A stretch of DNA of 43,758 nt from Fibrobacter sp. (GCA_012515825.1 JAAYXQ010000025.1:1-43758), one strand, 5' to 3'; counted from the first letter of the stretch, positions 17,224 to 26,848 are shown. Notes: generated from the letters alone by a model not told the origin. Numbers and translations are program-made.

Positions 17224-18438
17224 ATGAAAACTATTACAGAATTATCTCAAAAAAAAGACCTCCTATTGGATTGGGTCCGAAAAGAAAAAATCCCTGGAAA
17301 AATACAAGCTTGGTATTCTTTGGAATCCGAAAGCACTCACTGTGATTTTCGGATCATTCAAATCAGGCGTGGTTCAAAAGAAATGCTTTCCATTGAGCCT
17401 CCAGTTCCTGGTATGGCCACTCCTGAAATGGTTCAAGCTATCTACGATCAACTTCGCAAAGAGCACTTACATATTCTTAAGAAGGCCATTATTCAAATCT
17501 GGATTCGAGCTTCTGGTCACGGTCAATTTGGAGTTCTAGTTCAAGCCAATTTAAGAAGTGCAGCAACAACCAAAGCCTATAAAAGCTTTGTTTCTTTCCT
17601 AGAACGGACCTTTCCAGAAATCGTTAGTTGTCACCACATTCAAACATACCCATTCACCCTTTTCGATCCAGCTCAAAACGATTCTCCAATAAGAATCGAT
17701 CTCAAGAATGATTTTGGAAATTCTTTTTTGCCTATAGGAAACACCCCATTTTCTTATCATATTGTGGACTGGGCACCAAAATGTAAAGCCGCTTGGATAC
17801 AACTTCCAGAAAGAATAAAGAATTTTATACATCCAACCGCAGAAGATCGTTTACTCGAATTTCACGCAAGTAGTGGCTACCTAGGAGCAAGTCTATCGCC
17901 TTATTTTAAATCCGTAGATAGCGTGGATATGTATGACTCGGCAAAACAAATGGCTATAAAAAATGCACATCAATTGCCAAAAGCAAACATGAAAGTGCAT
18001 CGTGAACGCTTAAGCGAAAAATGGATTCTTTCTTTTTTCAACATCCCTGAAAACGAAGGGAAATGGACTATTTTATTTAACCCACCTGCAGGGAAACCTC
18101 TCCCTACAGGAGTCATCATGGCTACTGCTAAAGCTTGTCCAGAAAGAATTCTTTTTATTTCTTCGAATTTAGAAGAAGCTGCTAAAGAAATTAAAAGATT
18201 TCGAAGAGAAGGTTATATGTTAAGAAAAGCCTTGCCGATGGATCTAGAACCTGGTACTAAATCATTTGAAGTACTGTTTCTATTTGTCCCTGACCGTGCA
18301 GGAATTTTAGGTGATAAGAAAACTTTTTCAACAAAAAAAGAGCAAAAAACGAATTCTAAACCTAAAAAAGAGGTAAAAATAGGAGAAATTCCTCATTTTG
18401 TACAAAGGAAAAAACCTACTTTCTCTAGAAAAGATTAA
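17224..18438 (+). CDS. Pseudo-methyltransferase related to RlmD/TrmA (23S rRNA uracil-5-methyltransferase family)
   Basis: A 404-residue protein whose second half follows the RlmD/TrmA fold in order but with the key residues replaced. The SAM loop (DLFCGxGxF in the family) reads EFHASSGYLGASL (212-224). The DPxR segment reads NPPAG (286-290). The catalytic SCNP reads SSNL (313-316), so the nucleophilic Cys is Ser. The FxQVN segment reads FLPIGN (168-173). The family-typical ending GYxL...DMFPxTxHxE is recognisable as GYMLRKALPMDLEPGTKSFE. The N-terminal TRAM domain and the iron-sulfur cysteines of RlmD are absent, and the last ~45 residues are Lys-rich. It starts one base after the preceding ATPase gene. 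It is probably not an active methyltransferase; RNA binding is possible. Confidence 0.65.
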   Translation: MKTITELSQKKDLLLDWVRKEKIPGKIQAWYSLESESTHCDFRIIQIRRGSKEMLSIEPPVPGMATPEMVQAIYDQLRKEHLHILKKAIIQIWIRASGHGQFGVLVQANLRSAATTKAYKSFVSFLERTFPEIVSCHHIQTYPFTLFDPAQNDSPIRIDLKNDFGNSFLPIGNTPFSYHIVDWAPKCKAAWIQLPERIKNFIHPTAEDRLLEFHASSGYLGASLSPYFKSVDSVDMYDSAKQMAIKNAHQLPKANMKVHRERLSEKWILSFFNIPENEGKWTILFNPPAGKPLPTGVIMATAKACPERILFISSNLEEAAKEIKRFRREGYMLRKALPMDLEPGTKSFEVLFLFVPDRAGILGDKKTFSTKKEQKTNSKPKKEVKIGEIPHFVQRKKPTFSRKD

Positions 18439-18457
18439 ATTAAAAGATAAATTCAAC

Positions 18458-18484
18458 GTAACCTCTTAGTATACAAAGAGTTAC
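18458..18484 (+). promoter_or_regulatory. Hairpin directly upstream of the LysM gene's ribosome-binding site
   Basis: GTAAC-c-TCTT (18458-18467) pairs with AAGA-GTTAC (18476-18484), leaving one bulged C and an eight-base loop. It ends immediately before the AAAAGG ribosome-binding site at 18485-18490. No T-run follows, so it is not a terminator. It could influence translation; function is inference. Confidence 0.4.
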
Positions 18485-18500
18485 AAAAGGTAAACTCACA

Positions 18501-19670
18501 ATGAATCAAATGAAACTCTTAACCCTACTTCTTGGATTGACAGCGTTAGTCACAGGAGCCTATTTTGTAAAAAAAGGCGATACTTTATGGGATTTGAGCG
18601 AAACGTTCTTAAATGACCCCTTTGCTTGGCCTGATCTATGGGAGAACAATCGCCATATTGAGGATCCTCATTGGATTTATCCTGGTGACTCCATCTATTT
18701 TGGTGAAAATGATAGTGTTTCTGATACTATGCCTCCAGCTCAACCAAAAGACCAAAACCTTTGTAACTCAAGTATTCCTGATTCCGCATTACCTAAAACA
18801 GTAACCCCTGTTGGCTGTGATGAAAACGATTCCAGAGGAGATCAATTTGAAAACTTGCTCGGAAATTTAAGAAGCAAATCTAAAATTGAAAAAAAGAAAA
18901 AAGTAACTGACGAGTATTTCTATCAACAACGTCCAGAATCAAAAATATTTAATGGCTATTACCAAGTTTTGTCACCAGATGTTTTAAAACTGGATGAACT
19001 TAAAAATGATTCTCGTTGGTTTTCAGTTCAGTCTGGAGAACGTTCCACACCTCTACTTCACATGCCTGAAAACGAAATAGTCGTTGGAGTTGGATACAAA
19101 ACAAACTCGAATATAAAAAAAGGGGATTTAGTTGAAGTATGGCAAACCAAAACAATTGAATACCTAAATCCAGTTTCAAAAAATACAGAAAAAACCGCTC
19201 TACTTCAGATTGGTGGATACGCAAAAATCACAGCCATTGGCGATACCCTTTCTAGAGCCATTTTAGTTCAAAGCTTTAAAGAAATCAACATTGAAAAGAG
19301 CAAGGCAAAACTGAAAGAGCCATATTCCGCAATTAATGTCAAAGGCTACAGTACTATAAATGAAGTGAAAGTAGATGAAATGGGTTATGTTCTCTATTCT
19401 ATCGATCCTGCATTAGTCATCGGAGCTTATTCTTATATCATTATTGATAAAGGAACTAAGTCTGGTTACAACGCAGGTGATGGAGTCGCTATATGGGAAG
19501 AAGATTTATCAGATCCAGGACTTCCCCCACGTCTTCTAGGTAGAGGAATAGTTACACGAGCAAAACAAGAACAAGCCACTGTTTTAATTCGTGAGATCTA
19601 CTCCAATAATCGACGTATTAAATTAGGCCATCGCATTTCATTAACTCATAAAGCCCAATTAGTTCAATGA
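18501..19670 (+). CDS. Secreted LysM-domain protein
   Basis: A 389-residue exported protein. It has a signal peptide (about 1-20, LLTLLLGLTALVTGA) followed at once by a LysM domain (about 21-67: YFVKKGDTLWDLSETFLNDP ... IYPGDSIYF) that should bind peptidoglycan. The rest is unrecognised: a short Cys-containing linker, then a beta-rich region of about 240 residues. Architecture resembles Fibrobacter/Bacteroidota LysM proteins of unknown role. AAAAGG lies ten bases before the ATG. The next gene (histidine kinase) follows after 37 bases, so the four genes to 24965 may be one operon. Confidence 0.82.
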   Translation: MNQMKLLTLLLGLTALVTGAYFVKKGDTLWDLSETFLNDPFAWPDLWENNRHIEDPHWIYPGDSIYFGENDSVSDTMPPAQPKDQNLCNSSIPDSALPKTVTPVGCDENDSRGDQFENLLGNLRSKSKIEKKKKVTDEYFYQQRPESKIFNGYYQVLSPDVLKLDELKNDSRWFSVQSGERSTPLLHMPENEIVVGVGYKTNSNIKKGDLVEVWQTKTIEYLNPVSKNTEKTALLQIGGYAKITAIGDTLSRAILVQSFKEINIEKSKAKLKEPYSAINVKGYSTINEVKVDEMGYVLYSIDPALVIGAYSYIIIDKGTKSGYNAGDGVAIWEEDLSDPGLPPRLLGRGIVTRAKQEQATVLIREIYSNNRRIKLGHRISLTHKAQLVQ

Positions 19671-19707
19671 TAAAGATGAATCGCTCAGATAATCTTTAAG
19701 AGAGCGT

Positions 19708-21753
19708 ATGCGGTTTTCTAAAAGCAATCCGATTCTCGTCGCTTTCTTTTTTGGGGGAATCATCCTTCCTACCGCGATTCTTTCTGTTTTAAGTTTTCGT
19801 AATATTCAAAATGAGACCTACTTAGCTAAAAAAAATTTCGAAGAAAACCTTAAGTCTTTTAAAAAAGAACTAGAAAATGTGGTTCAAAAAGAACAAGGGA
19901 AAATATTACAAGAGACCAAGGCGGCATCTCAATTTCTTTACGAACAGCCACAGAATTTATTAGAATTTGGAAACGCCTCCTCCTTTAAAAATGTAAAAGG
20001 GCTAAGCGCTATTTTCCTTTTCAATAAAGAGACAATCGTTTATCCTAATATAGCGTCTCATTTTTATTATGAAAGTTCTAAATGGCCTCAGACGAATTAT
20101 TCCTCTATAGAGCAACAACTTTTTTTTGAAGAAATCAATAAAACAAATGAAGAAAAAGTAAAATTAGCACGTTCTCTTCGTTTAATGCAAAATCCTTTTC
20201 AAAGCAGAAGCGAGCAAGTACAAAACCTTCTTGGCCTTCTTCGTAATGCATACCAAAATAAAAAATATGATGAAGCCCTCCACATCATCTCTCTTTTGCA
20301 ACAACGTCCTAATCTTCAAAGCTATCTGCATTATCAACTAAGAGAATCTCTACAACTGTTACACTTTGAAATTCTTGTTGAACAAAATAAGCACGAAGAA
20401 GCTCAAAACTTGTGCTTATTAGAATTAAATCGCTTTTTACAACAGCCCCATATTAATGATATTAGTGCCACTCGTTATTTTTTTGAAACCACATTTAATC
20501 AGATCCTTTCCTTTGAAAAGTTAACACAAGAAACTAGAGAAGCATTCTGGAATCTCCGTGAAAACTTTAATCGCCAATTAACCCATACAGAAATTTTATA
20601 CGAACATCTTCCCTTTTTCAAAAGACTACTTTCCGATCATTTATCCCCTAAAGAAGGTATTCTCTATCGTTTCGATGGAAATGACATGTTTTTTAGAATG
20701 TCATATCCTTGGCTTTCAGGAGATCAAATCGTTATAGGAAAAGTAGATGTTGAAAATTATGAAGCCCGCATTCGTTATCAAATTCAAACCATCGCTAGAG
20801 AATGGAAAAATATTCCGTATACGGTCACTAACATAAAAGACTCTATTCTCATAGGTTCTATTCCAGAAAATGGAACCATTTTAGAACAACTTATTTTAGG
20901 CCAAGATCTAAACTGGACTTTAACTTTATTTCAAAAAGACCCAAAAGAAATTCATAAAGAAACACGTCATAAAATGTTTCTCTTATACGGTTTAGTTAGC
21001 TTTTCTCTAATTACCGTATTATTTGGTTCCTTTTTCATGTTCCGTTTTTTGATTCAAGAACGAAAGCTTTTATTCATGAAATCAAACTTTTTGTCAAGCG
21101 TTTCTCATGAGCTAAAAACGCCTCTAACATCCATTAAAATGTTTGCTGAAATGATGGCCAGAGGACGAGTTCAAAAGCCAGAAAAAATTCAAGAGTATTC
21201 CTCTTTAATTGGAAAAGAATCCACTCGTTTAGAAAACTTAATTGGAGCTATTTTAAGTTACACTCGCATGGAAAACGGTACATCTGCATTTAAATGGGAA
21301 CGATTTGATTTAGGGATTTGTGCAGAAACAGTATATAATGCACTTCTAGACATTACAGAACAAAAAGGATTAGAAATATCATCTAGAATAGAAAAAAATC
21401 TTTTTATAATGGGAGATTACACCGCTCTTTATAGCTTAATTCAAAATTTAATTGAAAATGCAATTAAATACACGAATTCTCCTGGTTCTATTTTTGTTCA
21501 AGCCTACGAAGAAAATGAAAAAATTTTATTTTCAGTGGTAGACACAGGTATAGGAATTCCTCCTTCTGAGCAAAAAAATATTTTTAATGATTTCTATCGA
21601 GTTGGTGATGAAATGACAAGAAGTACAAAAGGCTCTGGACTAGGGCTTGCGATTGTTAAACGAGTCGCAGATACTCATAAAGCGTCTATATCATTACAAA
21701 GTCGCTTAGGAAAAGGTTCTACATTTACAGTGAGGTTTAAAAAGGCAGAGTAA
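19708..21753 (+). CDS. Membrane sensor histidine kinase with helical periplasmic domain
   Basis: A 681-residue two-component sensor. The first membrane segment is at about 10-28 and the second at about 425-447, leaving a ~395-residue periplasmic part. That part is rich in TPR-like helices (KYDEALHIISLLQQRPNLQ, KHEEAQNLCLLELNRFL). No HAMP domain is visible. The HisKA box SVSHELKTPLTS carries the phospho-acceptor H467. The ATPase domain has N box NLIENAIKYTN, G1 VVDTGIGIP and G2 GSGLGLAIVKR. The partner regulator starts one base after the stop. The unusual helical sensor domain suggests protein or cell-wall-fragment binding, which is inference. Confidence 0.9.
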   Translation: MRFSKSNPILVAFFFGGIILPTAILSVLSFRNIQNETYLAKKNFEENLKSFKKELENVVQKEQGKILQETKAASQFLYEQPQNLLEFGNASSFKNVKGLSAIFLFNKETIVYPNIASHFYYESSKWPQTNYSSIEQQLFFEEINKTNEEKVKLARSLRLMQNPFQSRSEQVQNLLGLLRNAYQNKKYDEALHIISLLQQRPNLQSYLHYQLRESLQLLHFEILVEQNKHEEAQNLCLLELNRFLQQPHINDISATRYFFETTFNQILSFEKLTQETREAFWNLRENFNRQLTHTEILYEHLPFFKRLLSDHLSPKEGILYRFDGNDMFFRMSYPWLSGDQIVIGKVDVENYEARIRYQIQTIAREWKNIPYTVTNIKDSILIGSIPENGTILEQLILGQDLNWTLTLFQKDPKEIHKETRHKMFLLYGLVSFSLITVLFGSFFMFRFLIQERKLLFMKSNFLSSVSHELKTPLTSIKMFAEMMARGRVQKPEKIQEYSSLIGKESTRLENLIGAILSYTRMENGTSAFKWERFDLGICAETVYNALLDITEQKGLEISSRIEKNLFIMGDYTALYSLIQNLIENAIKYTNSPGSIFVQAYEENEKILFSVVDTGIGIPPSEQKNIFNDFYRVGDEMTRSTKGSGLGLAIVKRVADTHKASISLQSRLGKGSTFTVRFKKAE

Positions 21754-21754
21754 T

Positions 21755-22468
21755 ATGGAAAATAAAATACTAATAGTAGAAGATGAAGAAATCATCCGCT
21801 TAGGGCTTCAAGATAATTTTGAACTTGAAAATTACATCGTAGAAACCGCTTCTGACGGAGAAGAAGCTATTGCTAAAGCGGATTCCTTTAAACCAGATCT
21901 TGTCATTTTAGATTTAATGATCCCGAAAAAAAGTGGTTTTGAGGTATGTCGAGTGATTCGTAAGAAGCATCCTAAATGTTTTATTATTATGCTTACAGCC
22001 AAAACAGAAGAAACAAGTAAAGTCGCTGGGCTAGAAATGGGTGCCGATGACTATGTCACCAAACCATTTTCTATTCTTGAATTACTCGCGAGAGTCAAGG
22101 CCTTCTTACGTCGTTCTGCGGATTTAAAAACCGCTATTGAATCAAACACAACAGTGGTTCCAGATGTAATCCAATTTGCTGATATTCGATTAGATTTTAA
22201 GAAATACGAAGCATTTAAAAAAGATGAACCCCTGGAAATGTCTGCCAGAGAATTTCAAATTCTAAAATACTTTTGGGGGCGTCGTGGCGAAGTTATTCTT
22301 CGTGAAGATCTCCTTCAAGAAATCTGGGGGTATACTCCAGAAAATATGCCATCCACAAGAACGATTGACAATCATATCGTCAATTTGAGAAAAAAACTGG
22401 AAGATGATCAAGCGAATCCGAAACTCATTCTTTCTATTCGTGGAGCTGGATACAAATTCGATGCTTAA
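21755..22468 (+). CDS. OmpR/PhoB-family response regulator
   Basis: A 237-residue DNA-binding regulator. The receiver domain (1-120) has the acidic pair DEE near residue 9, phospho-acceptor D53 (VILDLMIPKKSG), a Thr in MLTAK and the conserved Lys in DDYVTKPF. The C-terminal winged helix (about 135-235) ends in TRTIDNHIVNLRKKLEDD...IRGAGYKF, as in OmpR/PhoB. It is cognate to the kinase one base upstream. The downstream gene's chosen start lies inside its last codons. Confidence 0.95.
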   Translation: MENKILIVEDEEIIRLGLQDNFELENYIVETASDGEEAIAKADSFKPDLVILDLMIPKKSGFEVCRVIRKKHPKCFIIMLTAKTEETSKVAGLEMGADDYVTKPFSILELLARVKAFLRRSADLKTAIESNTTVVPDVIQFADIRLDFKKYEAFKKDEPLEMSAREFQILKYFWGRRGEVILREDLLQEIWGYTPENMPSTRTIDNHIVNLRKKLEDDQANPKLILSIRGAGYKFDA

Positions 22469-24965
22469 AATCATTTCAATACTAATGCTTCTTCTTACAG
22501 CCCAAATGACATGGGCTGTTAAAATGGCTACCGATATCAAAGAAGCATTATATCTATTTGAAATGAAAGGTGATTTTTCAAAAGCCACCAAAATACTCGA
22601 AAATGTGATCCATAATGGCGATCTTGATGATAAAACAAACGCCTATTTTTATCTTGCAAAAATACAAGACCTTAACGGCAATGCTTCTATATCCTCTTTA
22701 TACTATAAACAAAGCCTGACCTCAGCACAAAGTCCAGCAGATGCTTATTGGATTTCAGAACAAATTGCTCGCCTCTCCCCACAACCAGAAAATCTAATAA
22801 AGCAAAAAATTCCTTTTAAGCAAAATATCCTTAAAAGTTTTAAATCCCCATCTCAGCTATTTTTATTATTTGAAGATCGAAACCTTTTCCAAATTAATCA
22901 AGATAAATCCTCCCAAATTCCATTATCGGTCCCAAACACAAGCACAATACATCACATTTCATCTAATGGAGTTTGGTATAGTGATGTAGATCCCCTCCAA
23001 CTATATTTTCAACCATTAACTGCAAAAAGCCCAATTAAAAGCTATCCCATTTCAAATAAAATCGATGATCTTTTTACCCTACCAGGGAATCAAGCCCTTG
23101 TTCTATCAGGAAATTCTCTCTTTTTTATTTCTAACGACGGTATTCGTTTTTCAATTAAAGACCGATACCAAAACTGTTCCATAATGGGCCTCTATGAGCC
23201 ATTAAATCGCTTTCTTTTAAATTGCCCAGATAATGCCATTCACTTTATTCAAACGGACACTGGAACAGAAGACTATGTCATTTCTCAGCTAGATCCTATT
23301 ACTCATTTTAAAATAGAGTCGAATTTTATTCTTCTCGCTTCTGGCCACTCCATATGGCTTTATAAACCAGATGAGCACACTCCTTTAGTTTGGAAGTATT
23401 CTAATGTAAATATCGAAGATTTATCCATTTTCGAGAAAAAAATCGTGCTCTTAGAAACGTCGGGAAAAGTAACTCTTCTTGATAGACAAACTGGATTTCC
23501 CTTTTCCTCATTACAGACAGATGCCTCTTGGATATCCCCCATGGCAGTCGGTTCTTTAGGCTTATACAGCAAAGACGGCAGAGTGACTGCAGTAGATACC
23601 CTCCTTCGCCCTTTATGGTCTTTCCATTTAGGAATTGCATTACAAAATCGTCCATTCAAAATAAATGATCTCCTCTATTTTCCATTAACAGATCAGTCGA
23701 TTGTCGCCTTAAATACTTTACACTATGGGAAAACACCTCTTCTATCCACTGTTCTAGTGTCTCAAGCTCATAAGCTTGCTTCTAAAAAGCAATGGAAAGA
23801 GTTATCCCCTCTTCTGGATTCACTATTAAAAATAGAATACGGTAACGCTGAAGCATGGTTCCTAAAAGCCATACTTGCAGAAACAGTGAATAGTACGGAA
23901 AAAGAAAAACAAAAAGCCTGGTCAGAAGCCGTTCGTTTATCTCTTGGAGATTCGCAAAAATCGAAATTAATCTTATCTCGCTATAGTCAAATGATTAATG
24001 CTAAATTCACCCATTTTTTACAACTGTCTCCAAAAACGTCTTACCCTCAGTTTTTTGGCTACAAAAAGAATTTGTACACAGTGGACGTTCCTGCACAAAC
24101 TCTTCAAAATATAAATCCAGAAACAGGTGAATTACGTTGGATCAGAAATTTAGGGAAATTAACAAATAGTCCTGTAATGGCTAATGACGAAAATACACTT
24201 GCTATTGGCTCTGGATTTAAGGTTCATATCCATGAACTTTTAAAAGAAGAAAAGATAAAAACACTTGAATTACCAGGAAAACCATTTCATATAGAATATT
24301 CCAACAATGCAATTTATATTTCAACTTGGAATGGTTTTTTAGTTAAAGTTTTAAAACCAAATCTTAACCTCGCTTGGTCACGAAAAATCTTCACAATGCC
24401 ATTTCATTTTACCTCTAAAGGGAATGATCTTTTTGTCGCAAGTCTTGAAGGAGAGCTTTTAAAACTTTGGAATTCTTCAGGACAAATTAAGCATACTTTA
24501 GAAAGTTTACACACCACTATTACTCATTTAGAAGCTAAAGATTCTCTTTTAGCCGTAGCCAATGCGGATAATAAAATCTTTATTTTTTCCTCTAATTCAA
24601 ACACCTTACTCAAAAGCATTTCAACCTCTTCTGAAATTAATTCAGTTCAAATTGTCGAAATCAGCTCAAAAATCCATATTTTAGCTGGTTTAGCCAATCA
24701 AGAAATCATTCTTTATTCTTTAGAAAATGACAATCCCTTATGGAGTTTCAATGGAGCAGGCTCTATTTTTGTTTCTCCCATTGTCAACAACAATATTGCT
24801 TGGATAGATCAAAAAAATGAAATTATTGGCATTTCTCTAACTTCAGGAAAAATAAGTCATCGTTTTAAAACCCCAGGCGGGGCAAGTACACCTTTTATTT
24901 TAGATAAAACTATTTTTACAGCATCCCCAAAAAGGCTCTTATACGCCTTTAATCTCCCTTTTTAA
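22461..24965 (+). CDS. Secreted protein with TPR-like and PQQ/WD-type beta-propeller repeats
   Basis: 834 residues from the chosen start. It has a signal peptide (MLKIISILMLLLTAQMTWA), a TPR-like helical part (about 25-115), a first propeller-like beta region (about 130-420), a second helical part (around 430-505), then a second propeller-like region (about 525-834) with PQQ-like strands such as INPETGELRWIRNLG. An in-frame ATG at 22404 lies deep in the regulator gene and would mask the signal peptide, so ATG 22461 (8-base overlap with the regulator) is preferred. Propeller proteins of this kind usually bind other proteins or sugars. Tight linkage suggests it is part of the sensor's pathway. 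Confidence 0.78.
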   Translation: MLKIISILMLLLTAQMTWAVKMATDIKEALYLFEMKGDFSKATKILENVIHNGDLDDKTNAYFYLAKIQDLNGNASISSLYYKQSLTSAQSPADAYWISEQIARLSPQPENLIKQKIPFKQNILKSFKSPSQLFLLFEDRNLFQINQDKSSQIPLSVPNTSTIHHISSNGVWYSDVDPLQLYFQPLTAKSPIKSYPISNKIDDLFTLPGNQALVLSGNSLFFISNDGIRFSIKDRYQNCSIMGLYEPLNRFLLNCPDNAIHFIQTDTGTEDYVISQLDPITHFKIESNFILLASGHSIWLYKPDEHTPLVWKYSNVNIEDLSIFEKKIVLLETSGKVTLLDRQTGFPFSSLQTDASWISPMAVGSLGLYSKDGRVTAVDTLLRPLWSFHLGIALQNRPFKINDLLYFPLTDQSIVALNTLHYGKTPLLSTVLVSQAHKLASKKQWKELSPLLDSLLKIEYGNAEAWFLKAILAETVNSTEKEKQKAWSEAVRLSLGDSQKSKLILSRYSQMINAKFTHFLQLSPKTSYPQFFGYKKNLYTVDVPAQTLQNINPETGELRWIRNLGKLTNSPVMANDENTLAIGSGFKVHIHELLKEEKIKTLELPGKPFHIEYSNNAIYISTWNGFLVKVLKPNLNLAWSRKIFTMPFHFTSKGNDLFVASLEGELLKLWNSSGQIKHTLESLHTTITHLEAKDSLLAVANADNKIFIFSSNSNTLLKSISTSSEINSVQIVEISSKIHILAGLANQEIILYSLENDNPLWSFNGAGSIFVSPIVNNNIAWIDQKNEIIGISLTSGKISHRFKTPGGASTPFILDKTIFTASPKRLLYAFNLPF

Positions 24966-24979
24966 TTTTTTTTGAATTC

Positions 24980-25006
24980 TTTTTACACATCTGTAAAAAC
25001 TTTTTT
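24980..25006 (+). terminator. AT-rich hairpin terminator after the sensor operon
   Basis: TTTTTACA (24980-24987) pairs with TGTAAAAA (24992-24999) around a four-base loop, followed by CTTTTTT. It is weak in GC, but correctly placed 15 bases past the stop at 24965. Confidence 0.6.
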
Positions 25007-25084
25007 CGTAGTTTTTATTTAAAAAAATCATTATCTTTATATCTGTGTTTTTAGTGTAGTTATTATTCATCATTTGGGGTTATA

Positions 25085-26848
25085 ATGAAAAAGAACAATT
25101 TCTTACTAGTTTTACTGACCTGCCTCATCACAGTTGCAGTTTTTTTTGCAGGTTGTAAGAAAGACGCCAGTAAAGATATTGTTCAAGAAAATAGCGAATT
25201 TCCTAGACAAGAAACCCTCTATGTAGGTGGTTTTGACTGGGCTCCCCCAACCACATTTAATCCCTTAGATGGAGATCCAAACTTCCCTGTAGATGGCAAC
25301 ATCAGATTAATGTACCAGTCTCTTTTTGCATATAATCAGCTTTCTGGTGAAATAGAGCCAATGCTTGCTCTTTCTTACACAAAAACAGATTCCATGATTA
25401 GTGTAAAACTGAATCCAAAAGCAAAGTGGAGTGATGGTTCTGCAGTGACTGCGGAAGATGTTATTTATACATTCTATCTAGATTCAATATTTCCTACACC
25501 TCGTCACGGCATTTGGCAATACATCTCTAAAATAGAAACAGTCAATCAAGAAATCGTTTTCTCATTCAAAAAGGAAAATAAAAACCCTCTTGTTGTTTTA
25601 GGAGCTCTTTCCGAAACGTCTATTTTACCTAAAAAGGTATTTGCTCCATTAGTAAAATCCTCTAAAACTGAAAAAGGGTACAATTACGCAAATATTTTAA
25701 GCTTCAAGAACGATTCTCTTCCTATTGTTTCAGGCCCTTACAACTTAAAACAATTTTATCCTGATAAGATCGTTTTAGAACGTATTGATTCCTATTGGGG
25801 AAATTATAAATACAATAACACTAAACCATCCCCAAAATATATCATTCATTCTCTTTACAATGGTAACAACCACTTTAATAGTGCAATGACCAAAGGGAAC
25901 CTAGATCTTTCATCAATATTCCTACCACGTATCTGGGAGAAAAAAAGAGATCATATCCGTGCTTGGAGTGAAAAAGAACCTTATCATGAACCTGGTTCTA
26001 TTCCTACTCTCTTAATTTCTCACACGATGCCTCCATTTAATGACGTTTCTTTCCGCAGAGCTTTAGCTCATGCCATTCATTTTGAAAAAATCAAAACTAG
26101 AGCCGTTTCAGACTACACTCCTAATATGGAACCTGGCTTTATTTTACCATTTGGGCAAGAAGCAAAGTTTTTTAATAAAGAAGACGCTGAAAAATACGGC
26201 TACACCTATAACATCGAAAAAGCAAAGAAAATCCTTTCTGATGCAGGGTATTCTTGGGATAAAGATGGAAACCTTCTCAGTAAAAACGGCACAAAAATTC
26301 GTCCTTTAAGCATTGAATGCCCTCAAGGATGGACCGACTGGGAAGATGTGATTAAAGTCGTTATTGAATCCTTTAAGGAAATTGGCGTTAGTGCTAACGA
26401 GAAATTTGTCGATTACGGAGCTTGGGAAAAAGACCTCCGTTTTGGTACTTTTGATCTTATTATGAAAACGCAAACCGCCGATCTCTCTGTGGCTACTCCT
26501 TGGGCTCGTTTTGATCAAATCATGAACAGTAAAAATATTAAAGCTGTTGGTGAAGAAACATTCACTAACCAAGGACGTTTTTCTAACAAAGAAGCAGACT
26601 CCTTGTTAAATATAATCCCCTCTTTAACAGATGAAAATCAATTAAAAGAAGCCTATCGAGCATTAAACCGCATATTTATGACAGAAATTCCTGTTTTAAC
26701 ATTAATGTATCGTCCTACTCAATATTATCAATTTTCAACTATTCACTGGACAAACTTCCCCACAGAAGAAAATCCATACGCTCCCCCACAGAATTTAATT
26801 GTAGCGGCTAGTGTAAAAGCGCTCTGGTCGATAAAACCAAACAAGTAA
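25085..26848 (+). CDS. Extracellular peptide-binding lipoprotein of an ABC transporter (SBP family 5)
   Basis: A 587-residue solute-binding protein resembling OppA/DppA. It has a signal peptide with lipobox FAGC (Cys24). The family-5 opening is recognisable: FNPLDGDPNF, MYQSLFAYNQLSGEIEPMLA, then KWSDGSAVTAEDVIYTF. The later FRRALAHAI and the C-terminal ALNRIFMTEIPVLTLMYRPTQYY also fit. The permease and ATPase genes are not adjacent, so it is an orphan here and its substrate cannot be named; oligopeptides are the default guess. It stands alone between a terminator on each side. Confidence 0.9.
   Translation: MKKNNFLLVLLTCLITVAVFFAGCKKDASKDIVQENSEFPRQETLYVGGFDWAPPTTFNPLDGDPNFPVDGNIRLMYQSLFAYNQLSGEIEPMLALSYTKTDSMISVKLNPKAKWSDGSAVTAEDVIYTFYLDSIFPTPRHGIWQYISKIETVNQEIVFSFKKENKNPLVVLGALSETSILPKKVFAPLVKSSKTEKGYNYANILSFKNDSLPIVSGPYNLKQFYPDKIVLERIDSYWGNYKYNNTKPSPKYIIHSLYNGNNHFNSAMTKGNLDLSSIFLPRIWEKKRDHIRAWSEKEPYHEPGSIPTLLISHTMPPFNDVSFRRALAHAIHFEKIKTRAVSDYTPNMEPGFILPFGQEAKFFNKEDAEKYGYTYNIEKAKKILSDAGYSWDKDGNLLSKNGTKIRPLSIECPQGWTDWEDVIKVVIESFKEIGVSANEKFVDYGAWEKDLRFGTFDLIMKTQTADLSVATPWARFDQIMNSKNIKAVGEETFTNQGRFSNKEADSLLNIIPSLTDENQLKEAYRALNRIFMTEIPVLTLMYRPTQYYQFSTIHWTNFPTEENPYAPPQNLIVAASVKALWSIKPNK

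Noticed and set aside
15501..18438. Prophage or plasmid remnant
   Set aside because: No integrase, attachment site, tRNA, structural or partition gene is near, and codon and base use look like the neighbours by eye. A domesticated origin remains possible.
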